Shown here: positions 18,580 through 27,128 of the stretch, piece after piece
How the letters are laid out: each line of letters opens with the position of its first letter
Numbering within the stretch: position 1 is the stretch's first letter
Source: DATFDN01 sp963818885
Lineage (GTDB): Bacteria; Pseudomonadota; Alphaproteobacteria; Acetobacterales; Acetobacteraceae
Assembly (NCBI GenBank): GCA_963818885.1
Contig: CAWFTP010000006.1
Location: 1-64,000 of the forward strand
Length of the DNA stretch: 64,000 nucleotides
Direction: 5' to 3'
Notes under the pieces: model-generated
What the model was told of the DNA's origin: nothing
Seen by the model: only the letters and a program-made list of their open reading frames with translations
Databases searched by the model: none
Made by a program: the position numbers and the translations under genes

Positions 18580-19767
18580 ATGGTGGTGCTCCAGACCGAA
18601 CCAATGGAAGGCATCGATCGCGAGGCGATCGCCGCGCTCGATCGTGCCGGGGACGCGGAGCCGGAGGCGGAGGCTGCCGAGCCGTCATTGCGCCGGCGCG
18701 GTCGCGGCGCCACCGCCAATCCCGGCGTGCGGTTCGACAAGACGGTGATCTACCCGTTCGACGACGGCTGGGACACGCTGGCCGCCGAGTTCGGCGAGCT
18801 GCCGCCGCTGCCGACCAGCCTGATCCGCGACTCCTCGCGTTCGGCCATAAGCTGGAACACCTCGCCCGACATCGGCTTCGACCGCGCGGTCAATCCCTAT
18901 CGCGGCTGCGAGCACGGTTGCATCTATTGCTACGCGCGCCCGACGCACGCCTATCTCGGCTACTCTCCGGGACTCGATTTCGAGACCAAGCTGATCTTCA
19001 AGCCCGACGTGGCTGAGCTGCTGGAAAAGGAGCTGCGCAAGCCAGGCTATGTCCCGCGCACGCTGGCCCTCGGGAGCAACACGGATCCGTACCAACCGGT
19101 CGAGCGCACCCTGAAACTGACGCGCTCGGTGCTGGAGGTGCTCGACCGGTTCAACCACCCGCTGAGCATCGTCACCAAGTCGGCCGGGGTGCTGCGCGAC
19201 CTCGATATCCTTACCGGGATGGCGAGGCGCGGCCTAGTGCGGGTCGCCGTCTCGGTCACCACGCTCGACCCGTCGCTCGCCCGGAAGATGGAACCACGCG
19301 CCGCGACTCCTTCGCGCCGGCTGCATGCGATCGCCGAACTCGCGCGCGCCGGCGTGCCGGCCGCGGTGATGACGGCGCCGATGATACCCGGGCTGAACGA
19401 TGCCGAGATGGAGCGCATCATTGAGGCCGCCGCCCGCGCCGGCGCCCGGCATGCTGGCTACGTGCTGCTGCGCCTGCCGCTCGAGCTCAAGCAATTGTTC
19501 GAGGACTGGCTCGCGACCCACTTCCCGGAGCGCGCCAAGCACGTACTGAGCCTCATCCGTGAGACGCGTGCCGGCGGCCTGTCCGATCCGCGCTTCCACC
19601 ACCGGATGGCGGGACAGGGCGTCTACGCCGACCTGCTGCTCCGCCGCTTCGCCCGCGCGAGCCGCCAGTGGGGACTGAACGAGGCGCGCGAGCCGCTCGA
19701 CTGCTCGCAATTCCGCGTGCCGGGCGCGGCGAAGGGAGCGGCCGAGCCGCAATTGTCGCTGTTCTGA
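18580..19767 (+). CDS. PA0069 family radical SAM protein
   Basis: A 395-residue radical SAM enzyme related to spore photoproduct lyase-like proteins. The 4Fe-4S cysteines are Cys110, Cys114 and Cys117 in YRGCEHGCIYCYARP. Other hallmarks are ISWNTSPDIGFDRAVNPYRG and LGSNTDPYQPVE. Its reaction is not established. It starts 65 bp from the divergent glycosyltransferase operon and ends 10 bp before the convergent sigma-factor gene. Confidence 0.88.
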   Translation: MVVLQTEPMEGIDREAIAALDRAGDAEPEAEAAEPSLRRRGRGATANPGVRFDKTVIYPFDDGWDTLAAEFGELPPLPTSLIRDSSRSAISWNTSPDIGFDRAVNPYRGCEHGCIYCYARPTHAYLGYSPGLDFETKLIFKPDVAELLEKELRKPGYVPRTLALGSNTDPYQPVERTLKLTRSVLEVLDRFNHPLSIVTKSAGVLRDLDILTGMARRGLVRVAVSVTTLDPSLARKMEPRAATPSRRLHAIAELARAGVPAAVMTAPMIPGLNDAEMERIIEAAARAGARHAGYVLLRLPLELKQLFEDWLATHFPERAKHVLSLIRETRAGGLSDPRFHHRMAGQGVYADLLLRRFARASRQWGLNEAREPLDCSQFRVPGAAKGAAEPQLSLF

Positions 19768-19777
19768 GAGCGGTCCC

Positions 19778-20296
19778 TCAGGCCGCGAGCCTCACTTGTT
19801 CGCGCGGCGGACCGAGATGGTTGCCGTCGCCCACCATGTAGGCGCGCAATTGCAGCCGGGCCCGGTGTACCCGGCTCTTTAGGGTTCCGATCGCACAACC
19901 AGTCCGCTCTGCCGCGGTCTCGTAAGGAAGCTCCTGCAACGCGATCATATAGAGCGCCTCGCGCTGATCCGGAGGGAGGCGGTTCAGCGCCCAGGATAGT
20001 TCACGCAGGGCGGTGCGGTCCTCATGAGACGCGCTGACCGGGACGTCCGGCATGTTATCCATGTCGGTGAACTCGCGCTTGTTGCGCACGCTGCTGATGA
20101 AATGGTTTATCATGATGCGGTGCACCCAGGCGGAAAAATTGGTGCCGGGCATGAAGCAGTCCTGGGCGAGCAGAGCCTTCGTGGCCACATCTTGGGTCAG
20201 ATCGTCGGCGGCGGCACGGTTGCGGGTCAGCGCGAGCGCCCACACTCGCATTTTCGGGAGGAAGGAGATGAGAAGGTCGTCGAATTCCTGCGGCAC
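19778..20296 (-). CDS. ECF RNA polymerase sigma factor (EcfG-like)
   Basis: A 172-residue sigma-70 family protein with region 2 (RNRAAADDLTQDVATKALL, FSAWVHRIMINHFISSVRNKR) and region 4 (LNRLPPDQREALYMIALQELPYETAAERTGCAIGTLKSRVHRARLQL). The region-4 sequence resembles EcfG, the general-stress sigma of alphaproteobacteria, but no nepR or phyR is adjacent. The GTG at 20296 has AAGGAG 8 nt upstream; the longer upstream frame lacks sigma homology. The divergent gene is a lone receiver. Confidence 0.85.
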   Translation of the reverse strand: MPQEFDDLLISFLPKMRVWALALTRNRAAADDLTQDVATKALLAQDCFMPGTNFSAWVHRIMINHFISSVRNKREFTDMDNMPDVPVSASHEDRTALRELSWALNRLPPDQREALYMIALQELPYETAAERTGCAIGTLKSRVHRARLQLRAYMVGDGNHLGPPREQVRLAA

Positions 20297-20496
20297 GAGA
20301 GTCTCCTTGCGCGGGATCGCGGCTGTGCCGGGGACGTGGGCTCGGCGATGCATCCGGCAAGGCCGAATGACAGGAGCTTGAACCCGAAGCGGAACACTCT
20401 CGGGTGATGAAACCAACGAAAACCACCGGATAGTGCACGTTCAGTTGATCACGCCGTATCTTTTCAACCGGCGATATGCGCAGGATAGCGAGGACC

Positions 20497-20886
20497 ATGA
20501 TGGGCAATGAGCGCGGTCAGGTGACCGGAAAGCGTCGGATTCTCCTGATCGAGGACGATCCGCACGTCGCGGAGACATTGGCCGAGCTGCTGGAACTCGA
20601 GGGCTTCCGGATGAGCGTCGCATACGACGCCGAGACGGGGTTGGCGGAGGCCGCCGCACTGCCGGATCTCGTGCTGTGCGACCTCACGCTTGCCGGGGCG
20701 CTCGATGGTCACGGCTTCGCGCGCGCCTGCCGCGCCGACCCGGTCTTGGGCGGCCTCCGCCTGATCGCGGTCTCCGGTTACTGCAGCGCGCAAGATCGGC
20801 GCGATGCGATTGCCGCCGGGTTCGATGACCTGATCGCCAAGCCCGTCGACCTTGCCCGCATCCACGCGGCCTGCGGGGCGATTTAG
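20497..20886 (+). CDS. Single-domain response regulator
   Basis: About 129 residues comprising only a CheY-like receiver: RRILLIEDDPHVAETLAELLE, phospho-acceptor Asp in LVLCDLTLAGALDGHGFA, and IAKPV with the conserved Lys. There is no output domain, so it acts by protein contact or as a phosphate shuttle. The start is uncertain: ATG 20497, ATG 20500 or GTG 20521; GAGGA precedes 20497. It is divergent from the sigma-factor gene, which suggests shared regulation. It is not PhyR, because the sigma-like domain is absent. Confidence 0.8.
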   Translation: MMGNERGQVTGKRRILLIEDDPHVAETLAELLELEGFRMSVAYDAETGLAEAAALPDLVLCDLTLAGALDGHGFARACRADPVLGGLRLIAVSGYCSAQDRRDAIAAGFDDLIAKPVDLARIHAACGAI

Positions 20887-20996
20887 GGGGAGGCGGCGTA
20901 GGGGGCGCTCGGCAAGTTCTTCTCGAACCAAGTGCCCGCCGCGAGCTGAACCGTGCTAAGGCGGATGCGGAAAACGCGCGCAAGGTTTTTACGGCA

Positions 20997-21221
20997 TTGG
21001 CGCAATTTGGCGCGCGCCTTGAGGACATGACCGCTGCCGACCTTGCTGAACAGGACCCGTTCTTTCGCATGGGCCGGGAGCCGGTCAGCTCGGCCAAGCT
21101 GGCGGCCGGGCGACCACAGGACATCACGGACGCGGATGCCATCCGCAAAGCGACAGCAAGCCAAGTGTCGCGCCCCGCAAAAAAAGGCCCCAAGACCGGA
21201 CGCCGTAATCAGGAAGGCTGA
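20997..21221 (+). CDS. Small hypothetical protein
   Basis: An open frame of 74 codons from a TTG (MTAADLAEQDPFFRMG, KLAAGRPQDITDADAIRK, then a Lys/Arg-rich tail). The frame stays open upstream to about 20890 with an Ala/Arg/Lys-rich stretch, so the start may be earlier or the gene may be a 3' fragment. I recognise no family. No convincing ribosome site was found. Confidence 0.3.
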   Translation: MAQFGARLEDMTAADLAEQDPFFRMGREPVSSAKLAAGRPQDITDADAIRKATASQVSRPAKKGPKTGRRNQEG

Positions 21222-21263
21222 TGTGATCCAGATCCGAGGGGCGCTGTCCGAAGCTCGTACTCC

Positions 21264-22514
21264 CTACTCCGCCGCCGCGCGCGGCATGAACGCCGGCAGC
21301 GTCGCGCGTTCGTCCCGCGCCATCGGGCGCGGCCACCAGTGGTCCTCCCACTCCGAGAACATCCCCCGCACCTTCGGCATCACGTGCTCCGCGTACATCC
21401 TCGTGTTGTACTTGGTCAGCTCCTTGCCCATGTTGCCGAACTGGATCAGCAGCATCAGGTGGCCGACGTTCAGCGTGTGCGACAGGTCGTGCAGCTGCTC
21501 CACCACCTCCTCGGGCGACCCGATGACGATGTAGCCAGCGGCGACCAGCTCCTCCATCGTCTGCGGGCGCTGCGCGGCCGACAGCGCCGCGCGGCCGACC
21601 TGGCTCTGCATCCCGACACGGATCGTCGCCTCCGTCGTATAGCCGGGCGGCATCGCGAAGCGCGGATCGATGTGCAGGCAGCGGCCGAAGAAATACTCGG
21701 CGGCTTCGGTATAGAGGTCGATCGCCTGCTGGCGGCTTTCGGCCACCGCGATCGTTTGCGCGAAGCCGGCGCGGTACGGATTGCGGTCCTTGCCAAGCCG
21801 GTCCATCTCCGCCCAGAACCCGTCCATCGTCGCCTTGCCGGCTTTATGGCCGTAGTAGGACAGGTACGAATAGACGTAGTCCATCTTCGCGCACCACTGC
21901 CACGTCTCGACCGACCCGCCGCCTGGAATCCAGATCGGCGGGTGCGGGCGCTGCACCGGGCGCGGCCAGACATTGACGTAGCGCTGCTGGTTGAAGCGGC
22001 CGTTGAAAGCGAACGTATCCTTCTCCGCCCAGGCACGCATGATCAGATCGTGCGCTTCGTAGTAGCGATCGCGCAGCAGGCTTGGGTTCTGCCCGTAGGC
22101 GTAGCAATCGTCCATCGGCGTGCCGACGGGAAAGCCGCAGATCAGCCGCCCGCCGGAGATCACGTCGAGCATCGCGAACTCCTCAGCGACGCGCGTCGGC
22201 GGATTGTAGAGCGCGATCGAGTTGCCCATCACGCAGATCGTCGTGTCCGTCGTGCGGCGCGCGAGAGTCGAGGCGATCAGATTGGGCGACGGCATTAGCC
22301 CGTAGCCGTTGGAGTGATGCTCGTTGACGCAGATGGCATCGAATCCGCACTCGGCGGCGTATTCGAGCTCGTCCATGAAGTCGTTGTACATCAGATGCGC
22401 GCGCTTGGGGTCGAACAGCGAGGAGTGGATGTCGACCCACACGGAGGGGTGCTTCTGCTTGAAGTCCGCCGGCAGCTCGGTATACGGCATCAGATGAAAC
22501 CACATCGACTTCAT
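21264..22514 (-). CDS. LLM-class flavin-dependent oxidoreductase (luciferase-like)
   Basis: A 416-residue bacterial-luciferase-fold monooxygenase. Typical segments are YAAECGFDAICVNEHHSNGYG, the strand end VMGNSIALYNPPTRVAEEFAMLD, ISGGRLICGFPVGTP, RPHPPIWIPGGGS and the C-terminal IGSPEEVVEQL. These enzymes use reduced FMN to oxidise small molecules; the substrate is unknown. The ATG at 22514 overlaps the stop of the MBL gene (ATGA). It is the third gene of a compact operon with the MBL hydrolase and the protease-like protein. Confidence 0.87.
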   Translation of the reverse strand: MKSMWFHLMPYTELPADFKQKHPSVWVDIHSSLFDPKRAHLMYNDFMDELEYAAECGFDAICVNEHHSNGYGLMPSPNLIASTLARRTTDTTICVMGNSIALYNPPTRVAEEFAMLDVISGGRLICGFPVGTPMDDCYAYGQNPSLLRDRYYEAHDLIMRAWAEKDTFAFNGRFNQQRYVNVWPRPVQRPHPPIWIPGGGSVETWQWCAKMDYVYSYLSYYGHKAGKATMDGFWAEMDRLGKDRNPYRAGFAQTIAVAESRQQAIDLYTEAAEYFFGRCLHIDPRFAMPPGYTTEATIRVGMQSQVGRAALSAAQRPQTMEELVAAGYIVIGSPEEVVEQLHDLSHTLNVGHLMLLIQFGNMGKELTKYNTRMYAEHVMPKVRGMFSEWEDHWWPRPMARDERATLPAFMPRAAAE

Positions 22515-23188
22515 AACCGCGCTCCCGGCTGCAGGAAGGGGTTGCTCTGCCGCTCGGCCCCGATGGTGGAGGCGGGGCCGTGGCCGCACAGGAAGGCGAC
22601 ATGATCGCCGAGCGGCAGCACCTTCTCCTTGATCGCGCGGATCAGCGCCTGCCCGTCGCCGTATGGAAAGTCGGTGCGCCCGACCGAGCCCTGGAACAGC
22701 ACGTCGCCCAGAATCGCAAGGCCGACGCCGCGTTCGACGAAGATGATGTGGCCGGGGGTATGACCGGGGCAGTGCAGCACGTCGAAGACGTGCTCGCCCA
22801 GGCGAACCTGCTCGCCTTCGGCCAGCCAACGGTCGGGCGTGGCGTTGCGCAGCCCGTCGAGCCCCATGCCGCGCGCCTGCTCCTCGATCCCGTCGAGCAG
22901 GAACTTGTCACGCGGATCGGGGCCCTCGATTGGAACCGTGTTCGCGTCGCGTAGCCGCTCGCGCAGCGCCGCCTGCAATTCGACCGCACCGCCGGCGTGG
23001 TCCAGGTGCCCGTGCGTGAGCAGGATTCGTTCGACGGTGACGCCGAGCTGGTCGATCGCGGCCAGGATGCGGTCGACGTCCCCGCCGGGGTCGATGACGA
23101 TGCCGCGCTTGATGTCGTCGTCCCACAGGATCGCGCAGTTCTGCTGGAAGGCGGTGACGGGCAGGGTCGCGGCCCGCAGCGTGCCCAT
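22511..23188 (-). CDS. MBL-fold metallo-hydrolase (glyoxalase II-like)
   Basis: A 225-residue metallo-beta-lactamase-fold hydrolase. The metal site THGHLDHAGG (His59, His61, Asp63, His64) is joined by His in CPGHTPGH, Asp in LGDVLFQGSVGR and His in CGHGP. This is the YcbL type, often thioesterase-like, and acts on glutathione thioesters in relatives. The start overlaps the upstream stop (TGATG), and the stop overlaps the luciferase-like gene. Confidence 0.88.
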   Translation of the reverse strand: MGTLRAATLPVTAFQQNCAILWDDDIKRGIVIDPGGDVDRILAAIDQLGVTVERILLTHGHLDHAGGAVELQAALRERLRDANTVPIEGPDPRDKFLLDGIEEQARGMGLDGLRNATPDRWLAEGEQVRLGEHVFDVLHCPGHTPGHIIFVERGVGLAILGDVLFQGSVGRTDFPYGDGQALIRAIKEKVLPLGDHVAFLCGHGPASTIGAERQSNPFLQPGARL

Positions 23189-24162
23189 CAGTGCAGCTTC
23201 GGCGGTTTGAGGAACTTCGCCCGGTCGGCGGAGCGGACGATGACGTTCATCGCGCGGTCATCGCGCATCAGCCTGAGCCTCACCTCCGCCCCGGCACTCC
23301 CCGATGCCCAGACGCGCCGCCAGAGCGCGCCGAGGTCGGTGACCTCCTCGCTGTCGACGGCCAGGATGCGATCGCCGATCTGCACCCCCGCCTGCTCCGC
23401 CGGACCATTGTCTGCGAGCTGGCCGACCGTCAACTCGTCATCGGATTCAGTCGCATACATCCCGAGCCACGGACGGGCGGGACGGTTGACGCGCCCATAG
23501 TTCAGCAGGTCGTCGAGGATCGGCGCCAGATTGCCGATCGGCACGACCATGTTCATGTCGTGCCGCCGACCTTTGCCGTCACCCTGCTGAAGGATCAGCG
23601 ATCCGATCCCGACCAGCCTCCCGTCGGTCGCGATCAGCCCGCAGCCGCCCCAGAACGGATGCGCGGGGGCGGTGAAGATCGCCTCGTCCACCACGTACTC
23701 CCAGTAGCCGGCGAACTCCTGGCGGCCGACCACACGGGTTTCCACCGCGTGGTGCTTGCCGCCCGACGCGGCGAAGACCGCCTGATCGCCGACGCGCAGC
23801 GCATCGGAATCGCCGAGTTCGAGCGCCGGCAGCTCGAGCCGCCCCAGCGCCTGCACCAGCCCGAACCCGCTCTCCTGGTCGTAAGCGAGCGCGTGGCCCG
23901 GGATCGCGGTGCCGGTCGCGGTGGTGATCCAGATGGTCTCCGCCTCGGTGATCAGATAGCCGATCGTTGCGATAAGCCCCGACTGGCGAATGACTACGCC
24001 GCTGCCTGCCCGCTCGGTCCCGAGCGAGTTCGCCGTATAGGCGTCCTGCGGCACGTACGACCTGATCCCCACCACTGCGCGGAGAGCGCGGTCGAGATCG
24101 AAGGCGTAGTCGCCAGCCTCCGGCTGCAAATTGGCCGGAATTTCCCAATCTGTGCTCGGCAT
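23188..24162 (-). CDS. Trypsin-like/PDZ protein, predicted catalytically inactive
   Basis: A 324-residue protein with an HtrA-like layout: trypsin-fold domain (about 25-215, AGSGVVIRQSGLIATIGYLI) and a C-terminal PDZ domain (232-312, PWLGMYATESDDELTV, AGVQIGDRILAVD). The catalytic residues are missing: the TNxH stretch is TIGY (about 67-69), no Asp stands in SGFGLVQAL, and GNSGG is replaced by WGGCG (171-175). No signal peptide is evident, so it may be cytoplasmic. Possible roles are scaffold or peptide binder for the two downstream enzymes. ATG at 24162. Confidence 0.75.
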   Translation of the reverse strand: MPSTDWEIPANLQPEAGDYAFDLDRALRAVVGIRSYVPQDAYTANSLGTERAGSGVVIRQSGLIATIGYLITEAETIWITTATGTAIPGHALAYDQESGFGLVQALGRLELPALELGDSDALRVGDQAVFAASGGKHHAVETRVVGRQEFAGYWEYVVDEAIFTAPAHPFWGGCGLIATDGRLVGIGSLILQQGDGKGRRHDMNMVVPIGNLAPILDDLLNYGRVNRPARPWLGMYATESDDELTVGQLADNGPAEQAGVQIGDRILAVDSEEVTDLGALWRRVWASGSAGAEVRLRLMRDDRAMNVIVRSADRAKFLKPPKLH

Positions 24163-24237
24163 GCGTACAGTATCCGTGTTTTCCGCTGCGTTGCCAACGC
24201 CGCAACAACGCATTGCCGTGGCGCCGTCCACTTCATC

Positions 24238-24320
24238 ATGCCCGGACTCGGTCCGGGCATCCGGCGCAGTTGCTCGCCGCGAAGGTGAGTCGGCTGGATC
24301 GCCGGATCAAGTCCGGCGAT
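24238..24320. repeat. Paired palindromic intergenic repeat
   Basis: Two perfect hairpins lie in the gap between the protease-like gene and ruvC. ATGCCCGGAC/GTCCGGGCAT (24238-24260) has a 10-bp stem and 3-nt loop. ATCGCCGGA/TCCGGCGAT (24298-24320) has a 9-bp stem and 5-nt loop. Such twin CCGGAC-type palindromes are common between genes of alphaproteobacteria and resemble REP/BIME elements. Confidence 0.7.
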
Positions 24321-24399
24321 GACAAAGGGTGTCGCACCTATCCGATCTTCTCAGCGACTCATGCTAAGGACGTACCCGGACCATGCCCCGATTCGCTCC

Positions 24400-24905
24400 A
24401 TGACCCTGCTGTTCGGCATCGACCCCGGCCTGCGCTTCACCGGCTGGGGGCTGATCGAGGTCGCCGGCAGCCGGCTGCGCCATGTCGGGGACGGGATCAT
24501 CGCGACCGATTCGGCGATGACCGTGCCCGACCGGCTGCGCACCTTGCACGAGGCGCTGACCGGGCTGATCAGCGCCACCATCCGAACGAGGCCGCCGTCG
24601 AGGAGACCTATGTCAACCGCAACGGCGCGGCGACGCTGAAGCTCGGCTACGCGCGCGCGGTGGCCCTGCTGGTGCCGACGCTCGCCGGGCTGCCGGTCGC
24701 GGAGTACGGCGCGATGGCGGTGAAGCTCGCGGTGGTCGGCACGGGCGGGGCGGCGAAGGAGCAGGTCGCCGTGATGGTGCGCCGGCTGTTGCCCGGTGCC
24801 GTCCTGCGCCGCGCCGACGCCGCCGACGCGCTGGCCGTCGCGATCTGCCACGCGCACCACCGCGCGAGCACGCGGGCGTGGGAACGGGCGGCGGTGCGGG
24901 CGTGA
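24400..24905 (+). CDS. ruvC: Holliday junction resolvase RuvC, one frameshift
   Basis: RuvC cuts four-way junctions in recombination. The first catalytic Asp is in FGIDPGLRFTGWG. A C is missing near 24574-24576 (LISA/HHPNEAAVEETYVNRN). After it the second frame carries the catalytic Glu in VEETYVN, then KLGYARAV and the last acidic pair in RRADAADALAVAICHAHH. Restored length is about 168 residues, normal for RuvC. ATG at 24400. It heads the ruvC-ruvA-ruvB-ybgC-tol cluster, separated from ruvA by a repeat-containing spacer. Confidence 0.9.
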
Positions 24906-24932
24906 CGACGGCCTATGCGCCCAATTGTCCCC

Positions 24933-25037
24933 CTCCCCCCGCATCGCGGGGGGAGAGGCTCGGTGAGGAGGGCGTCCGCGACCGCGCGACCCTCACCCGG
25001 CGCGCGGTCGCGCACCGACCTCTCCCGGAGGGAGAGG
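24933..25037. repeat. CTCTCC-type palindromic repeats between ruvC and ruvA
   Basis: CTCCCCCCGC/GCGGGGGGAG (24933-24955, 3-nt loop) and CCTCTCCC/GGGAGAGG (25019-25037, 3-nt loop) flank a GC-rich middle. The second hairpin ends 10 bp before the ruvA ATG. Related palindromes occur at 35472-35501 and 39051-39083. Confidence 0.7.
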
Positions 25038-25047
25038 TGGTCGGCGG

Positions 25048-25650
25048 ATGATCGCCCTCCTCACCGGGCGCGTCGTGCAACGCGAGGAGGGGGCCTGCGT
25101 CGTCGACGTCAACGGGGTCGGCTATCTGGTGCAGGCATCGACGCGCACGCTCGCCGCGCTGCCGTCGGGCGCCGAGGCGGTGCGGCTGCTGATCGAGACG
25201 CTGGTCCGGGAGGACGCGATCCTGCTCTACGGCTTCATCGACTCCGCCGAGCGGGACTGGTTCCGCTTGCTGACCACCGTGCAGGGGGTCGGCGCCAAGG
25301 TCGCGCTCTCGATCCTGTCGGCGCTCTCCCCGCGCGACCTCGTGGCGGCGATTGCGACCGGCGATCGCGCGAGCCTCACGCGCGCACCCGGCGTTGGCGC
25401 GCGCCTCGCCGTGCGCCTGCTCACCGAGCTGCGCGACAAGGCGGGGGCGATGCCCGCCGCCCCCGGTGTGCCAGCGGGAATGGGCATCCCGGACGCGGGG
25501 CCGGAGGGTGACGCGCTCTCCGCCCTCATCAATCTCGGCTATCGGCCGATGGAGGCGCGCCCGGCGCTCGCCCGCGCGCTCGACCGGCTGGGCCGTGAGG
25601 CGCCGCTCGACGCGCTGATCCGCGAGGGCCTGAAGGAGCTCGCGCCATGA
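25048..25650 (+). CDS. ruvA: Holliday junction branch migration protein RuvA
   Basis: RuvA binds four-way junctions and loads RuvB. The 200-residue protein has the OB-fold N-terminus (MIALLTGRVVQRE, VDVNGVGYLV), the helix-hairpin-helix pair (TTVQGVGAKVALSILSALSP, LTRAPGVGARLAVRLL) and the RuvB-binding C-terminal domain (ALINLGYRPMEARPALARAL). Its stop overlaps the ruvB start (ATGA). Confidence 0.95.
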   Translation: MIALLTGRVVQREEGACVVDVNGVGYLVQASTRTLAALPSGAEAVRLLIETLVREDAILLYGFIDSAERDWFRLLTTVQGVGAKVALSILSALSPRDLVAAIATGDRASLTRAPGVGARLAVRLLTELRDKAGAMPAAPGVPAGMGIPDAGPEGDALSALINLGYRPMEARPALARALDRLGREAPLDALIREGLKELAP

Positions 25651-26687
25651 GCGAGGCGGAGCGCGCGATCTCTGCCGCCAGCCAAGAGGAGGACGCGGCC
25701 GAGGCGTCGCTGCGCCCGCAGCGTCTGACCGAGTTCATCGGTCAGCGGGTCGCACGGGAGAACCTCGCCGTGTTCATCGAGGCGGCGCGGGCGCGCGGCG
25801 AGGCGCTCGACCACGTGCTGCTGCACGGCCCTCCCGGTCTCGGCAAGACGACGCTCGCGCAGATCATCGCCCGCGAGCTGGGCGTGGGCTTCCGCGCGAC
25901 CTCCGGTCCGATCATCCAGCGCGCCGGCGATCTCGCCGCGATCCTGACCAACCTCCAGCCGCGCGACGTCTTGTTCATCGACGAGATCCACCGGCTGCAG
26001 CCCGCGATCGAGGAGGTGCTCTATCCGGCGATGGAGGATTTCCAGCTCGACCTGATGATCGGCGAGGGGCCGAGTGCGCGGTCCGTGCGCATTGACCTTC
26101 CGCCCTTCACTCTGGTCGGCGCCACCACGCGGGCGGGGCTGCTGGCCACGCCGCTGCGCGATCGGTTCGGCATCCCGCTGCGCCTCGTCTTCTACACGCC
26201 GGAGGAGCTGGAGCTGATCGTGAAGCGCGGCGCCGAGAAGCTCGGCATGGCGCTAGCCCCGGACGGCGCGGCCGAGATCGCCCGGCGCGCCCGCGGCACC
26301 CCGCGCGTCGCCGGGCGCCTGCTGCGCCGCGTGCGCGACTTCGCCGCCGTCGCCGGGCAGGCACAGGTGGACCGCGCGGTCGCCGATGCCTCGCTCAGGC
26401 GCCTTGACGTCGATGCGCGCGGGCTCGACGCGATGGACCGGCGCTATTTGCGCCGCATCGCCGAGCACCATGCGGGCGGCCCGGTCGGGGTGGAGACCCT
26501 GGCCGCCGCGCTCGCCGAGGCGCGCGACACGCTGGAGGACGTGATCGAGCCATTCCTGATCCAGGAGGGGTTCGTCCTGCGCACCAGCCGCGGGCGGATG
26601 CTGGGGGAGCCCGGCTGGCGCCATCTCGGCCTGGTCCCGCCGCCCGGCGGCAACGGTCAGCTCGACCTGCTGGGCGGCCAGGCGTGA
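25647..26687 (+). CDS. ruvB: Holliday junction branch migration ATPase RuvB
   Basis: RuvB is the hexameric AAA+ motor of branch migration. The 346-residue protein has LRPQRLTEFIGQ, Walker A GPPGLGKTT, Walker B LFIDEIHRL, sensor 1 GATTRAG, the arginine-finger region LRDRFG, sensor 2 ARGTPRVAGRLLRRVRDFA, and a C-terminal winged helix ending in a Gly-rich stretch. The stop overlaps the ybgC GTG. Confidence 0.96.
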   Translation: MSEAERAISAASQEEDAAEASLRPQRLTEFIGQRVARENLAVFIEAARARGEALDHVLLHGPPGLGKTTLAQIIARELGVGFRATSGPIIQRAGDLAAILTNLQPRDVLFIDEIHRLQPAIEEVLYPAMEDFQLDLMIGEGPSARSVRIDLPPFTLVGATTRAGLLATPLRDRFGIPLRLVFYTPEELELIVKRGAEKLGMALAPDGAAEIARRARGTPRVAGRLLRRVRDFAAVAGQAQVDRAVADASLRRLDVDARGLDAMDRRYLRRIAEHHAGGPVGVETLAAALAEARDTLEDVIEPFLIQEGFVLRTSRGRMLGEPGWRHLGLVPPPGGNGQLDLLGGQA

Positions 26688-27121
26688 TCGCCGCCCGCCA
26701 TCATTTTCCCGTGCGCGTCTATTACGAGGATACCGACGCGGGGGGCATCGTCTACCACGCCACCTACCTGCGCTACGCCGAGCGCGCCCGGACGGAGACG
26801 TTGCGGGAGCTGGGCGTTCCGCACGCAGAACTGGTACGCGATTGCAATCTCATGTTCGTGGTGCGACGCGCAAAACTGGACTATCTCCGCCCCGCCAGGC
26901 TGGACGATTCGCTGGATGTGGTGACCGAGCCGCTCCGCCTGCGCGCCGCCGCGGTCACGCTGCGGCAGGACATACGGGATGCGCGCGGCTCCTGCGTGGT
27001 GACCGAGATCGAGCTGGCATGCGTGGCGCTGACTGCGCCCCATCCGGCGCGCATCCCGCCGCGCTGGCGGAGGGCGTTCGAGGCAATGCTGGCGGCGGGA
27101 TCGCCGGCGGGGAAGGAGTAG
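26684..27121 (+). CDS. ybgC: Tol-Pal system acyl-CoA thioesterase YbgC
   Basis: A 145-residue hot-dog-fold thioesterase. The active-site stretch RVYYEDTDAGGIVYHATYLRYAERAR contains the catalytic Asp. YbgC acts on short acyl-CoA or acyl-ACP thioesters and is almost always encoded beside tolQ. GTG start coupled to the ruvB stop; tolQ follows 7 bp later. Confidence 0.93.
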   Translation: MIAARHHFPVRVYYEDTDAGGIVYHATYLRYAERARTETLRELGVPHAELVRDCNLMFVVRRAKLDYLRPARLDDSLDVVTEPLRLRAAAVTLRQDIRDARGSCVVTEIELACVALTAPHPARIPPRWRRAFEAMLAAGSPAGKE

Positions 27122-27128
27122 GGACTGG

